DNA of 64,000 bases from Acidobacteriota bacterium (GTDB lineage: Bacteria; Acidobacteriota; Thermoanaerobaculia; Gp7-AA8). Location of the stretch: positions 87,143 through 151,142 of the forward strand of contig JAJPHC010000014.1 of assembly GCA_021325515.1 (NCBI GenBank), read 5' to 3'. The number at the start of each line of letters is the position of its first letter. Positions within the stretch are counted from its first letter, which is position 1. The position numbers and the translations under genes are program-made. Shown piece by piece: positions 1-10,868 of this stretch. A model generated the notes under the pieces. It saw nothing but the letters and a program-made list of their open reading frames with translations. It searched no databases and had not been told where the DNA came from.

Positions 1-480
1 CGCGATGAAGTCGGGATTGCCGCAGATCGCGAGGCCGAACAGCAACCGCTGCTTCTGGCCGCCCGAGAGAGAGCCGAAGCTCTTCTTCTCGATCCCTTCG
101 AGTCCCGCCGCCGCGATGACTTCTGCGAGCGGCATCGGCGATGGGTAGTAACTCGAGAAGAGCTCGATGTGCTCGCACACGCGCAGCGGCTCGGGGACGC
201 GGGCGACCTGCAGCATCGCACCGGTGCGAATGCGATTGGCGGCATCGCGAGGATCGGCGCCGAAGACGCGCGCGATGCCGGAGTCCGGCGCGCAAAGGCC
301 GAGGAGAAGGCGGACAGCCGTGGTCTTGCCCGCGCCGTTCGGCCCGAGAAGGGCGACGAGCTCACCGGGCTGAATGCCGAACGTGAGGTTGTCGAGCGCA
401 GTCGTCGTGCCGAATCTCTTCGTGACATTCGCCAACTGAGCGGGCGGTGGAGCGGTGTAAAGCTGATGCAGTGTGCTCAT
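1..480 (-). CDS. ABC transporter ATP-binding protein (partial, N-terminal half)
   Basis: The reverse strand from the ATG at 480 encodes 160 residues running off the left edge. It reads as an ABC ATPase: Walker A GPNGAGKT about 50 residues in, a Q-loop glutamine (GAMLQV), and the signature LSGGQKQR near residue 145. Walker B and the H-loop lie outside the window. By family it would hydrolyse ATP to power an exporter, with a separate permease probably downstream on the minus strand. The substrate cannot be read from this half; the short Q-loop region resembles drug or antibiotic-type exporters of the CcmA class. It diverges from sdhC across a repeat-rich spacer. Confidence 0.9.
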   Translation of the reverse strand, partial: MSTLHQLYTAPPPAQLANVTKRFGTTTALDNLTFGIQPGELVALLGPNGAGKTTAVRLLLGLCAPDSGIARVFGADPRDAANRIRTGAMLQVARVPEPLRVCEHIELFSSYYPSPMPLAEVIAAAGLEGIEKKSFGSLSGGQKQRLLFGLAICGNPDFIA

Positions 481-561
481 GGGCACAGGATGGGGCCGCC
501 GGAGGAATGGGAGTAATGGAGAAGGTCAAGAGGTGAAGGTGACGTTTGTCAGGATGGGAAG

Positions 562-808
562 ATGGGACTATGGGACCTATGGGACCTATGGGACCTATGG
601 GCAGAAGGACGGATGGGACGGATGGGACGGATAGGACGGATAGGACGGATAGGACGGATGGGACCTATCGGACCTATGGGCAGAAGGACGGATGGGACGG
701 ATAGGACGGATGGGACGGATGGGACGGATGGGACGGATGGGACGGATAGGCAGAACGAAGGTGCTCCACCTATAGGTCCCATAGGTCCCATAGGTCCCAT
801 CGTCCCAT
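562..808. repeat. Inverted and tandem short-repeat island between ABC gene and sdhC
   Basis: This fills most of the 400-bp gene-free stretch 481-881. Two 37-bp arms (562-598 and 772-808) are reverse complements with one mismatch, and each is built from tandem ATGGGACCT units. Between them lie many copies of a GGACGGATG/A-type 10-mer, and a GGGCAGAAGGACGGATGGGA segment occurs twice (from about 599 and 678). The short reading frames across it are periodic artefacts of the repeat. It separates two divergent promoters. Flanks 481-561 and 809-881 show nothing else recognisable. Confidence 0.85.
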
Positions 809-881
809 GTGACAACCATGAGCACTCCACCCCCTCTTCATCACCTTGACCCATCTCGTCGCTCGAATATGATGTGCCCCC

Positions 882-1595
882 GTGAGCATCACACTCAACG
901 AAGCCCCTCCAACTTCACAGACCTGGTTCGGTTCCTTCTGGGCGACAGCCATCGGCAAGAAGGCGGTGATGGCGCTGACAGGAGTCTTCCTGTTCGGCTG
1001 GATCTTCCTTCACATGTTTGGCAACCTGAAGGTCTACTTCGGGCCGGAGCACTACAACAACTACGCGAAGTTCCTCATCACCATGGGCTCGCCGCTGCTC
1101 GGCGAGAAATGGGCGCTGTGGGCGTCGCGCAGTCTGCTGATCATCGCCACGATCCTGCACGTCTGGGCGGCGACGTCGCTGACGCTGATGAATCAGGCGG
1201 CACGCCCGGTCGGGTATCGCCGCCGCGAGTACATCAAGGGCGACTACGCGGCGCGCACCATGCGCTGTGGCGGCGTCATCATCTTCCTGTTCGTCATCTA
1301 CCACCTGCTGCATCTGACGACAGGAACGCTGCACCCGAACTTCATCGAGCACGACGTCTACCACAACTTCGTGACCGGTTTTCAGGTGTGGTGGGCCAGT
1401 GCGATCTACATCGTCGCGAACCTCGCGCTCGGCCTGCACCTCTACCACGGCCTCTGGAGCATGTTCAATTCGCTCGGATTGAACAATCCGAAATTCAATA
1501 GCTGGAAAAGAGTCTTCGCGACCGTCTTTGCACTGGTGATCACGATCGGCAATCTGTCGTTCCCGATCTCGGTGCTGATTGGAATCGTGAGGTAA
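882..1595 (+). CDS. sdhC: Succinate dehydrogenase cytochrome b558 subunit
   Basis: A 237-residue membrane anchor with five likely transmembrane helices, starting at GTG. Histidines sit in the helices as expected for haem ligation ([28 protein letters not shown]), matching the single-subunit di-haem b-type anchor found with Bacillus, epsilon/deltaproteobacterial and Acidobacteriota-type enzymes rather than the SdhC/SdhD pair of E. coli. It anchors SdhAB to the inner face of the cytoplasmic membrane and passes electrons to quinone. It is the first gene of sdhCAB, 8 bp before sdhA. With this anchor type the complex may work in either direction (succinate:menaquinone or fumarate reduction); the sequence does not settle which. 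Confidence 0.93.
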   Translation: MSITLNEAPPTSQTWFGSFWATAIGKKAVMALTGVFLFGWIFLHMFGNLKVYFGPEHYNNYAKFLITMGSPLLGEKWALWASRSLLIIATILHVWAATSLTLMNQAARPVGYRRREYIKGDYAARTMRCGGVIIFLFVIYHLLHLTTGTLHPNFIEHDVYHNFVTGFQVWWASAIYIVANLALGLHLYHGLWSMFNSLGLNNPKFNSWKRVFATVFALVITIGNLSFPISVLIGIVR

Positions 1596-1603
1596 CCGCC
1601 AAG

Positions 1604-3513
<1,910 letters not shown>

Positions 3514-3517
<4 letters not shown>

Positions 3518-4257
3518 ATCTGACTCTGCATGTCTGGCGGCAGGCCGCGCGCAGCGAGAGCGGCAAGTTCGTCACCTACAAAGCCGAGAACATTTCGGCC
3601 GATGCTTCGTTCCTCGAGATGCTCGACGTCGTCAACGAGACGCTGATCGAGAAAGGGGAAGAGCCGATCCACTTCGAGCACGACTGCCGCGAAGGCATCT
3701 GCGGTTCGTGCGGCATGATGATCAACGGCGTCGCGCACGGCCCCATCGGCAAGACCGCCACGTGTCAACTGCACATGCGCCATTTCAACGACGGCGATGA
3801 AGTCGTGATCGAGCCGTGGCGGGCGCGCGCGTTCCCCGTGATCAAGGATCTGATCGTGGACCGCAGCGGGCTCGATCGCATCATCCAGGCCGGCGGTTTC
3901 GTGTCGGTCAACACCGGAAGCGCGATCGAAGCGAACTCGCTCCCGATTCCGAAGCCGGTGCAGGAACTGGCCATGGATGCCGCGGAGTGCATCCAGTGCG
4001 GCGCGTGCGTCGCACAATGTCCGAACGGCGCGGGCCAACTATTCACTGCAGCGAAGGTCTCCCACCTCGGCCTGCTCCCCCAGGGACAGCCGGAGCGCTA
4101 CTCGCGCGTCGTGAAGATGGTGGAAACGATGGAGTCGATGTTCGGCTCCTGCACGATGTTCCGCGAATGCGAAGCGGTCTGCCCGAAAGGCATCTCGACC
4201 GACTTCATCGCACGGATGAATCGCGACTACATCGTCGCGAAGTTCAAGAGAGACTGA
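3514..4257 (+). CDS. sdhB: Succinate dehydrogenase iron-sulfur subunit
   Basis: A 247-residue iron-sulfur protein relaying electrons from SdhA flavin to the membrane quinone site. An N-terminal ferredoxin-like domain holds the [2Fe-2S] cysteines C58, C63, C66 and C84. A C-terminal domain carries two further Cys clusters ([11 protein letters not shown] and later [14 protein letters not shown]) for the [4Fe-4S] and [3Fe-4S] centres. All cluster ligands appear present. It overlaps sdhA by 4 bp and ends the operon, one base before an 8-bp stem hairpin. Confidence 0.96.
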
Positions 4258-4345
4258 CGCGATGCTTTGCATCGCGGGCGCTGGGCGCGAGGCGCGAGGC
4301 GCAGGACGAGGCGATCGGCCGTCCTTGCGCCCGGCGCCCGGCGCC
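4258..4345. repeat. GC-rich dyads between convergent genes (possible bidirectional terminator)
   Basis: Immediately after the sdhB stop, CGCGATGC (4258-4265) pairs with GCATCGCG (4269-4276) around a TTT loop. It is followed by GGCGCGAGGCGCGAGGCGC and later GCGCCCGGCGCCCGGCGCC, which can pair with each other. A similar composition and dyad appear at 13595-13680, also between convergent genes. There is no U-tract, so a termination role is inferred from position only. Confidence 0.55.
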
Positions 4346-4357
4346 TTCTGATCAAGG

Positions 4358-4987
4358 TCACTTCACCTTGCTCGCCGCATCCTTGGCCATCTTCAGATGG
4401 TCCTGCAGCGTCGGCAGCGTCTTTCCGGCCCACGCCTTCAGATCGGCATCCTTCGCGTCCTTCGACTGCTTCTCGAATTCCTTGACGTCCTTTTCGTGGT
4501 CTTCGACCATCGCCTTCATGTAGGCCTTGTCGAAGTCCTTTCCTGTTTTCTTCGAAAGCTCGTCCGCAACTTTTTTGTGTTCGTCGCCGATGTCCGACGG
4601 CAACGCGACACCCTTCGTGGACGCGAGCTGCTTCAGCTCATCATTCGCTTTCGAATGATCGGTGACCATCCGGTCGGCGAACGCTTTCACGGCTGGGTCG
4701 GTTGCCTTCGACTGTGCGGTCGTTCCGAATTGCACTTCGGCCAGCCCGCCCTGCGCCGCCTTCGTCATGAACTCCTTGTCGGCGGGATCGAGGTTGCCCG
4801 CTGTCGATGTCGTGCTGGTAGCGCTGGATCCCGTCGTGTCGTACGTCGATGTCGTCGCCGACGTGTCGCTAGCCGTCGTGCTGGTGCTCGCCGTATCGCT
4901 CGTACTGCTGCTGCTTTCGTTCTTGTTGCAGGCCAGCGTAGCGATGAAGAGAAGTGCTGCGAGAATGATTGTGAACTGCTGTTTCAT
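4358..4987 (-). CDS. DUF4142 family lipoprotein
   Basis: A 209-residue predicted lipoprotein. The start at 4987 follows a good AGGAGG site and gives a signal peptide ending in LATLAC-like lipobox (FIATLAC), so the mature protein would be lipidated at that Cys. A low-complexity Ser/Thr linker follows, then a helical DUF4142 domain with the family pattern DKEFMTKAAQGG near its start, DHSKANDELKQLA, and VEDHEKDVKEFEKQS. DUF4142 proteins are ferritin-like four-helix bundles of unknown function in the periplasm or outer membrane. It diverges from the hybrid kinase at 5059. An in-frame upstream start would add 12 residues but lacks a comparable ribosome site. Confidence 0.88.
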   Translation of the reverse strand: MKQQFTIILAALLFIATLACNKNESSSSTSDTASTSTTASDTSATTSTYDTTGSSATSTTSTAGNLDPADKEFMTKAAQGGLAEVQFGTTAQSKATDPAVKAFADRMVTDHSKANDELKQLASTKGVALPSDIGDEHKKVADELSKKTGKDFDKAYMKAMVEDHEKDVKEFEKQSKDAKDADLKAWAGKTLPTLQDHLKMAKDAASKVK

Positions 4988-5058
4988 TGCTCCTCCTACA
5001 AGAAGTTGTGCAGGCAGTCGCAAGCGGTGCAGGAAGTGCTCCAGTTTGACGGGTTAGA

Positions 5059-7491
5059 ATGGGTGCAGGGTCCGGAATGTCCAGCAAGGCGGAGCTGCAG
5101 GAGATCGCCGCCGAGTCCGCCAGATTGTTCAAGGCGCCGGTGGCGTTGATCGGAATGCTCGAACCGAATCGGGAGAGCATTCGTACGAGTGTCGGATGGG
5201 ATGTGGCCGCGTTGCCGCGTGCCTGTTCCTTCGCTGCGATTGCTGCCGAGGCCGGTGGGGTTTCGATTGCACCGGACGCGGCGGCCGACGCCGGTCTTGC
5301 GGCTCATCCGCTCGTCAAGGGACAGCCGCACATCCGTTTCATCGCGACCGCGCCGATGATCGACGACGGCCGGTTTCTCGGCGCGCTCACTGTGCTGGAC
5401 ACGCAGCCGCACGAGGTCACACGCGACCAGGCGTCGCTTCTCCAGTTGCTGGCGAGCTATGCGGCGCGCGTGCTCGTGTTCGAAGAACGGATCGATGAGA
5501 GCGAAGAGCGCTTCCGCGACTTCTTCGATCGCATCCCCGAATTCGTGATGAGCATCAACGCAGAAGGGAAGCTTCTGCATGCGAATGCCGCCACGTTCGA
5601 CATCCTCGGCTATTCGTTCGAGGAGCTGAGGAAAGGGCCGATCACGCGCGTCATCGATCCCGATTCGCGCGAGGCATTCCGCCGCGCATTCGGCGAAGTA
5701 TTCGCCTCGGGCTATGCGCAAACGGTCGAGACGATTTTCGTGACGTCCGCGGGACGGCGCATCGATGTCGAAGGTTCGCTCTATCCGAAGGTGATCGACG
5801 GGACGCCGGTGCTGTTGCGCGTGATGTTTCGCGACATCACCGAGCGGAAACAGTTCGAGGCCGACCTGGGCAGCGCTCGCGACGCCGCGCTGGAAGCTGC
5901 ACGGCTGAAGACGCATTTCCTCACGAACGTCAGCCATGAGATCCGCACGCCGATGAACGGCATCGTCGGCATGATCGATCTGCTCCTCTCGACGCCGCTC
6001 GATCCCGCGCAGCGTGACTACGCGCATCAGGCGCGGTCGAGCGCGGAAGAGCTGCTGTCGATCGTGAACAACATTCTCTACGTCTCGAGTCTCGAGGCCG
6101 GCGGGCTCGCTCCCGCGATGGTCGACTTCGACCTGCCCCGCACGCTGCAGCGCATCGTCGAGGTGCTGCAGGTAGGAGCGCTCGGCAAGGATCTCGAGAT
6201 CCGGATGGAGATGGACAAGAGCATTCCGTCGATCGTGCGCGGCCAGCAGGGACGGCTGCGGCAGGTCATCACGAACCTGATGGAGAACGCGATCAAGTTC
6301 ACCGAGGAAGGGAGCGTCGTGCTCTCCGTGTCTCAGCAGACGGAGACGGAGACGCATCGCGTCCTGCGATTCGAAGTGCGTGACACGGGTCCGGGCATCT
6401 CGCCGGAGGATCGCCTTCTGCTCTTCGAACGCTTCTCTCAGATCGATGCATCGTCGACGCGGAGGTTCAGCGGAGTCGGGCTTGGACTCGCGACGGCGCG
6501 GCAGCTCGTCGAGACGATGGGCGGCTTGATCGATGTCGAATCGACGGTGGGGCTGGGATCCACGTTCTGGTTCACGGCGCCGTTCCCCAGGCAGCTCGGA
6601 TCGCGGCGGCCGATCGCGTCGAGCGATCTGGAGTTCCGCGGCAAGCGCGTGCTGCTCGTCGATCACTATCCGACGAGCAAGCAGATCGTCCGCCACTATC
6701 TCGAGACCACGTGGGAGATGCGCGTGAGCGAAGGGGAGAATGCCGAAGACGTGATCACCGCGATGCGGCGCGAAGCGGCGGCGGGAGATCCGTTCCGCCT
6801 CGTCCTCTTCGACACGATGCGCGACATGGATCCGCTCTCGTTCGCGCGCGAAGTCGGTGCGCGGAAAGAGATCGCGGGCACGAGTCTCGTCTATCTCGCG
6901 ACGGATGTGCGGGAGATCAATCAGGAGCGGCTGCGCGAGGCGGGGATCCACGCCTTCATTGCCAAGCCGGTGGGACAGGCGGAGCTGTTCGATGCGATCA
7001 CGGTCGCGCTGGCGCACGATGCGATTCCGCTCGTGAAGCTCGCATCACCGCAGCCGCAGGAGGTCCATCCGGCCCCGCGTGAGATTTCCGCCGAGGAGCG
7101 GAAGTCGATTCGAGTGCTGCTGGCGGAGGACAATTTTCTGAATCGCAAGCTGACGATGAGCCAGCTCGAAAAACTGGGCTACGTCGCCGATTCCGTCGTC
7201 AACGGCAAGGAGGCGCTCGAAGCCGCGACACGCCTGCCGTACGAGATCATCCTGATGGATTGCCAGATGCCGGTCATGGATGGATACGAGGCGACGATGG
7301 AAATCCGCCGCCGCGACAACGCGAATCGGAAACGCCGCCGGATCATTGCCATGACGGCGAATGCGCTGGAAGGCGATCGGGAAAAATGCCTGGCGGCCGG
7401 GATGGACGACTATCTGTCGAAGCCTACGCGGCACGAGGATCTGGAGAAGGCGCTCGCGCGCGCGTTTCTCGCCGTCACAGCCGTTTCGTGA
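5059..7491 (+). CDS. GAF-PAS hybrid sensor histidine kinase with two receiver domains
   Basis: An 810-residue soluble sensor kinase. Domain order: GAF-like (about 5-140), PAS (150-275, with the FRDITERK exit motif), HisKA with phospho-acceptor His293 (NVSHEIRTPMNG), HATPase_c with N-box ENAIKFTEEG and G-boxes DTGPGIS and GVGLGL, then two receiver domains. The C-terminal receiver is canonical: AEDN, phospho-acceptor Asp734 in MDCQMPVMDG, and a KPT lysine. The first receiver is divergent: only one acidic residue in VDHYP, Asp585 in FDTMRDMD instead of the usual DxxMP, but a lysine in AKPV. No membrane segments are visible, so it likely senses a cytoplasmic signal. The partner output protein is not obvious nearby. 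ATG at 5077 is an alternative start. Its 3' end overlaps the convergent aminotransferase by 17 bp. Confidence 0.93.
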   Translation: MGAGSGMSSKAELQEIAAESARLFKAPVALIGMLEPNRESIRTSVGWDVAALPRACSFAAIAAEAGGVSIAPDAAADAGLAAHPLVKGQPHIRFIATAPMIDDGRFLGALTVLDTQPHEVTRDQASLLQLLASYAARVLVFEERIDESEERFRDFFDRIPEFVMSINAEGKLLHANAATFDILGYSFEELRKGPITRVIDPDSREAFRRAFGEVFASGYAQTVETIFVTSAGRRIDVEGSLYPKVIDGTPVLLRVMFRDITERKQFEADLGSARDAALEAARLKTHFLTNVSHEIRTPMNGIVGMIDLLLSTPLDPAQRDYAHQARSSAEELLSIVNNILYVSSLEAGGLAPAMVDFDLPRTLQRIVEVLQVGALGKDLEIRMEMDKSIPSIVRGQQGRLRQVITNLMENAIKFTEEGSVVLSVSQQTETETHRVLRFEVRDTGPGISPEDRLLLFERFSQIDASSTRRFSGVGLGLATARQLVETMGGLIDVESTVGLGSTFWFTAPFPRQLGSRRPIASSDLEFRGKRVLLVDHYPTSKQIVRHYLETTWEMRVSEGENAEDVITAMRREAAAGDPFRLVLFDTMRDMDPLSFAREVGARKEIAGTSLVYLATDVREINQERLREAGIHAFIAKPVGQAELFDAITVALAHDAIPLVKLASPQPQEVHPAPREISAEERKSIRVLLAEDNFLNRKLTMSQLEKLGYVADSVVNGKEALEAATRLPYEIILMDCQMPVMDGYEATMEIRRRDNANRKRRRIIAMTANALEGDREKCLAAGMDDYLSKPTRHEDLEKALARAFLAVTAVS

Positions 7492-8641
7492 GCGCGGCCG
7501 CCAGCCGCTCGTAATCGCCGATCTCGTTGTAGAGCTGAGCCGAGATGCGGAGGATGCGTTTCGGCGGATGCGGAAACGGTACGAGCGGCACCTCGATCTG
7601 ATCCTCGAACAGCAGTGAATCCTGCAGCGGATCTCCGTACAGCGAGGGCGCCGTGACGGCGTCGCCATCGGGAAGAGGAAGTGCGGCCATCGATCCGATC
7701 ATCTCGTCCGGCGCGGAATGCTCGACGTGCAGCGCCGCGGCGAGGAGATCGCGCGCCTGAAGCGCGAGGCGCCGGTTGCGCTCCATCAACGCGGGCCATC
7801 CGCCGTCGACGAGTGATCCCATGTAGCGGATGGCTTCCGCGGACGCGAGCCAGGCGGAGGGATCGAACGTTCCCGTCCAGTCGAACTCGAGGTGATAGCG
7901 GCTGCGGTCGCTGCGCGTGGAGTTGGCGCCGTGACTGACCGCAATCGGATGAAGCCCGAGCCGGCGGTTCCTGCTTGCGTAAAGAAAGCCGGCGCCTTTC
8001 GGCGCGCAGACCCACTTGTGCAGGTTCGCGGTGTAGTACGCCACGTCGAGCTCCCGCAGATCGAGCGGGATCATTCCCGGCGCGTGCGCACCGTCGACGA
8101 GGACATCGATGCCGCGCGCCTTCATCTCATCGGCGATGCGCCTGATCGGAAGAATCAGTGCGGTCTGGCTCGTGATGTGATCGATCACCAGGAGACGCGT
8201 GCGATCGGTGACCTTCTCGACGATTCGCTCGATGACGATGTCGGATGACGGGATGGGAAAGGGGAGGGTGGCGGTGACGACCTTCGCTCCCGCCAGGGCG
8301 GCGACATACTCGATCGTGTTGCGCGTCGCGTTGTACTCGTGATTCGTCACCAGCAGCTCGTCATGCTTGTCGAGGTCGAGCGAGCGCAGGACGGCGTTGA
8401 TGCCGGCCGTGGCATTCGGGACGAAGACGAGACCGGCCGGATCGGCGCCGGCAAAGTCGGCAACCTCGCGGCGCGCGGCATCGAGCAGCAGCTCCAGTTC
8501 GCGCACCATGAAACGCACCGGCTCCCGCTCCATCTGCGCGCGCAACTCGTCCTGCCGGGCGAGAATCGCGCGCGGTGTCGCGCCGAACGAGCCGTGATTG
8601 AGAAAGGTGATCGCGGGGTCGAGGAGCCAGAGATGTTTCAT
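7475..8641 (-). CDS. Class V aminotransferase, isopenicillin-N epimerase-like
   Basis: A 388-residue PLP enzyme beginning MKHLWLLDP; this start matches the family, which opens with a FLNHGSFGATP stretch. The PLP lysine is in ANLHKWVCAPKG, and the LVDGAHAPG motif supplies the cofactor-contacting Asp and His. It belongs to the aminotransferase class V branch that contains isopenicillin-N epimerase and cysteine desulfurase-like enzymes; substrate is not predictable. It is last in a minus-strand run with another PLP enzyme 56 bp upstream, separated by a palindromic repeat. Extending the frame to 8734 would run through that repeat and into the neighbour, so it was not used. Confidence 0.88.
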   Translation of the reverse strand: MKHLWLLDPAITFLNHGSFGATPRAILARQDELRAQMEREPVRFMVRELELLLDAARREVADFAGADPAGLVFVPNATAGINAVLRSLDLDKHDELLVTNHEYNATRNTIEYVAALAGAKVVTATLPFPIPSSDIVIERIVEKVTDRTRLLVIDHITSQTALILPIRRIADEMKARGIDVLVDGAHAPGMIPLDLRELDVAYYTANLHKWVCAPKGAGFLYASRNRRLGLHPIAVSHGANSTRSDRSRYHLEFDWTGTFDPSAWLASAEAIRYMGSLVDGGWPALMERNRRLALQARDLLAAALHVEHSAPDEMIGSMAALPLPDGDAVTAPSLYGDPLQDSLLFEDQIEVPLVPFPHPPKRILRISAQLYNEIGDYERLAAALTKRL

Positions 8642-8652
8642 CCGTCGAGAGT

Positions 8653-8700
8653 GTAGGACAAGCGCTCTGCTCGCCGGTACGAGCTGAGAGTTTGTTCTAC
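8653..8700. repeat. Dispersed GTAGGACA/TGTTCTAC palindrome
   Basis: The element opens with GTAGGACAAGCGCTCTGC and closes with GCTGAGAGTTTGTTCTAC, an imperfect inverted repeat. It closely resembles the element at 37956-38010. Its last bases, read on the minus strand as TAGAACAAACTCTCAG, supply the TAG stop codon of the class I aminotransferase upstream, exactly as the other copy does for hisIE. Confidence 0.7.
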
Positions 8701-9815
8701 GCTGGAATTTGGCTAACCAGGCGTTGCACTCCATCGGCGAAGATGTCCGGCTTCGTCAGAAGCGATACGACCAGGAACCCTTCCGCCGGGAAGTCGAAGA
8801 AGTATCCGGGATGCACCGCCACGGAGTGCTGCTGAATGAGCCGCAGCGCGAGCTCTTCCTCAGGCTCGATGTTCGGGATGCGAAGAACGGCCGACCAGCC
8901 GCCTTCCACGGGAAGAATGCGCGCGCTCGGCGCGAGCTCGATCGCGCGCGTGAGCACGTCGAGGTTGAGGCGCGTGCGTGCGCGGATCGCGCTGCGGATC
9001 GACGGTGCGAGCCGCAGCAGATCGGGGAGCGCTTCCTGCACCGGCGTCGAGACCGAGAGGTAGTTGTCGGCGATCATCTCCAAAGCGGAGATCGCATCGC
9101 CCGCACCCGGCCCGCTGGCGCGGATCCATCCGAGCTTCACGTGCGGCAGGCCGGCCGACTTGGAGAGACCGCCCAGCGTGAACGTCAGCACATCGTCGCG
9201 AACGAACGTCCGGTGCGGAACGTCATCGAGCGCGTAGTCGAAGAAGACCTCGTCCGAAATGACCGGCAGGCCGCAGGCCGCGAGCGACTCCTGTTCATGG
9301 GGCGCCACGTACGAGCCGGTGGGATTGTTCGGGTTGACCACGATGATCGCCCGCGTGCGTGACGTTCGCGCATTCGCGATGTGGGCGGGATCGATCTCCC
9401 ATCTCCGATGGAGCTCGAGCGGGAACGAGCGGAGCTCGATCAATTCGAGGGACGCGAGGTGCTCGAGCAGCGGATATGACGGCGTCGCGGTCAGGACGTC
9501 ATCGCCGGGATCGGTGAGCAACTTGAACAGATAACCATATGCTTCACTGGTACTGGCGGTGATGGCGAGCTCCGAGGCATCGCATCCGAGGTACTGCGCG
9601 ACGGCCTCGCGCGCGGAGGGGATGCCGAGCGGATGTGGATCGTACGAGGCGCGCGCCGCGCGTGCGAACGCCTCGCTCAGTTCATCCAGTGGGTAGGCGA
9701 TGCCGGCGCGCGTCGGGTTCGACTCGGTCAGGTCGAGAAGACCGGCGCAGGACGCGCGTGCAATCGCGAGCCGATTCGATGGCGCGTTCCATTGCGCGCG
9801 GCGTGAGAAGGGCAT
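8697..9815 (-). CDS. Class I/II pyridoxal phosphate aminotransferase
   Basis: A 372-residue fold-type I aminotransferase. It shows the family landmarks in order: a Gly/Ser-rich cofactor loop (STSEAYGYLF), VVNPNNPTGSYV, ISDEVFFDYA, and the PLP lysine in GGLSKSAGLPHVKLGW, then an arginine near the C-terminus region for carboxylate binding. Likely amino acid:2-oxoacid transamination; the exact substrate is not readable. The ATG directly follows the stop of the C39 peptidase gene with no gap, so the two are co-translated. Its TAG stop lies in a dispersed palindromic repeat. Confidence 0.9.
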   Translation of the reverse strand: MPFSRRAQWNAPSNRLAIARASCAGLLDLTESNPTRAGIAYPLDELSEAFARAARASYDPHPLGIPSAREAVAQYLGCDASELAITASTSEAYGYLFKLLTDPGDDVLTATPSYPLLEHLASLELIELRSFPLELHRRWEIDPAHIANARTSRTRAIIVVNPNNPTGSYVAPHEQESLAACGLPVISDEVFFDYALDDVPHRTFVRDDVLTFTLGGLSKSAGLPHVKLGWIRASGPGAGDAISALEMIADNYLSVSTPVQEALPDLLRLAPSIRSAIRARTRLNLDVLTRAIELAPSARILPVEGGWSAVLRIPNIEPEEELALRLIQQHSVAVHPGYFFDFPAEGFLVVSLLTKPDIFADGVQRLVSQIPA

Positions 9816-10868
9816 TCAGCGCGTGATCGTATCAGCGCAGGAGATCGGTGCCGGCTCCGTCTGTGGAGGCATCGTCGTGCGCGCCTCCTCCATCGTCTTC
9901 GCCGCTTCACCGCAGTCGCCTTTTGCGGCGAGCACGCGCGCCAGCGTATCGAGGACGACCCAGGTGTCGGGCCCTTTCTGCGCGACCGCGGCCCGCGCGA
10001 GCGTTTCCGCCTCGGGCAGGCGCTTTTCCTCGAGCAGCAGCCAGGCGAGGTTGTTCAGTGCGTCGCGCGATCCGGCATCCAGCTTCAGCGCGTGGCGGAA
10101 CGCATCCTCGGATTCCTCGCGATGGCCGAGCTTCATCTCGACATTGCCGAGGTTGGTCCAGGCGAGGGCGGAACCGGGGTGTTGTGCGAGGAGCTTGCGG
10201 TACTCCGCGGCAGCGCCGGCCACATCCCCGCGCTCTTCGAGCGCCACGGCGGCGCGGATGAAGGGTGTCGCGGGATCGCCGGGATGGATCAGGATCGCCG
10301 CATGTCCGCCGCCGCTCCACGCCTTCTCAAGTCGATCGAACGTGGTCCAGCGCGCTTTCGCATCGCCGAACTGCGTGCGAATCAGTCCGCGATCGGCGTC
10401 GAGTCCATCGACGACGATGTAATGGAAGAAGTCGAACTGGCGGCCGAACGTGTCGATCACGCGCAGCATGAGAATTACCGGATGCCCGCTGCGCAATTCG
10501 TTTTCGATCAGGGCGCGATCGCCGGTGACGAGTGTCGCGTCGAATCCTTTGCCGCGTGCCGCGAGCAGCATGTCGATCGTCAGCACGCCGCCGCGCATCT
10601 TCGGCAGCGTGGCGTCCCAGGTCTGCATGGTCGTTGGTTCGCCGTAGTGCTGGAGCACGGTGGCGAGCGAACCGGCACCGCATGACTCGATGCCCCACGT
10701 CAACTGAGGCACGTCCTGAATGACGATCGCAGACGAGGAGGGACGCCGGGAGCGCGGGGCGAGAGTGATGCAGGAGACGGAGAGGAGGCAGCAGACGGCG
10801 GCCACGAAGGCCGGAATGAATCGGGCGAGCCGGTTGCCCGCCCGATACACGAACCGCGGATCGTTCAC
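9816..10868 (-). CDS. PA2778-like C39-family cysteine peptidase with TPR repeats
   Basis: A 350-residue exported protein. The start chosen is GTG at 10868, which overlaps the upstream stop as GTGA and gives an N-terminal signal with a LSVSC lipobox (Cys33). A papain-like C39 domain follows, with catalytic Cys63 in WGIESCGAGS and His149 in FFHYIVVDG. The C-terminal third (about 205-330) contains tandem TPR helices (AWTNLGNVEMKLG, ALNNLAWLLLEEKR). This is the arrangement of the Pseudomonas PA2778 family, which is encoded beside PA2779, as here. It probably acts as a lipid-anchored peptidase in the periplasm; its substrate is unknown. The longer open frame from 10925 overlaps the upstream gene and was rejected. 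Confidence 0.88.
   Translation of the reverse strand: MNDPRFVYRAGNRLARFIPAFVAAVCCLLSVSCITLAPRSRRPSSSAIVIQDVPQLTWGIESCGAGSLATVLQHYGEPTTMQTWDATLPKMRGGVLTIDMLLAARGKGFDATLVTGDRALIENELRSGHPVILMLRVIDTFGRQFDFFHYIVVDGLDADRGLIRTQFGDAKARWTTFDRLEKAWSGGGHAAILIHPGDPATPFIRAAVALEERGDVAGAAAEYRKLLAQHPGSALAWTNLGNVEMKLGHREESEDAFRHALKLDAGSRDALNNLAWLLLEEKRLPEAETLARAAVAQKGPDTWVVLDTLARVLAAKGDCGEAAKTMEEARTTMPPQTEPAPISCADTITR

Noticed and set aside
600..765. CRISPR-like periodic repeats
   Set aside because: Units of about 10 bp are contiguous with no unique spacers and no cas genes; this is a tandem repeat.
549..854. Pro/Ser- or Gly/Asp-repeat small proteins across the repeat island
   Set aside because: All frames on both strands are open because of repeat periodicity; no ribosome site and no signal of selection.
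4996..7017. 673-residue reverse-strand open frame opposite the hybrid kinase
   Set aside because: Arg/His/Asp-rich shadow composition with no recognisable motif.
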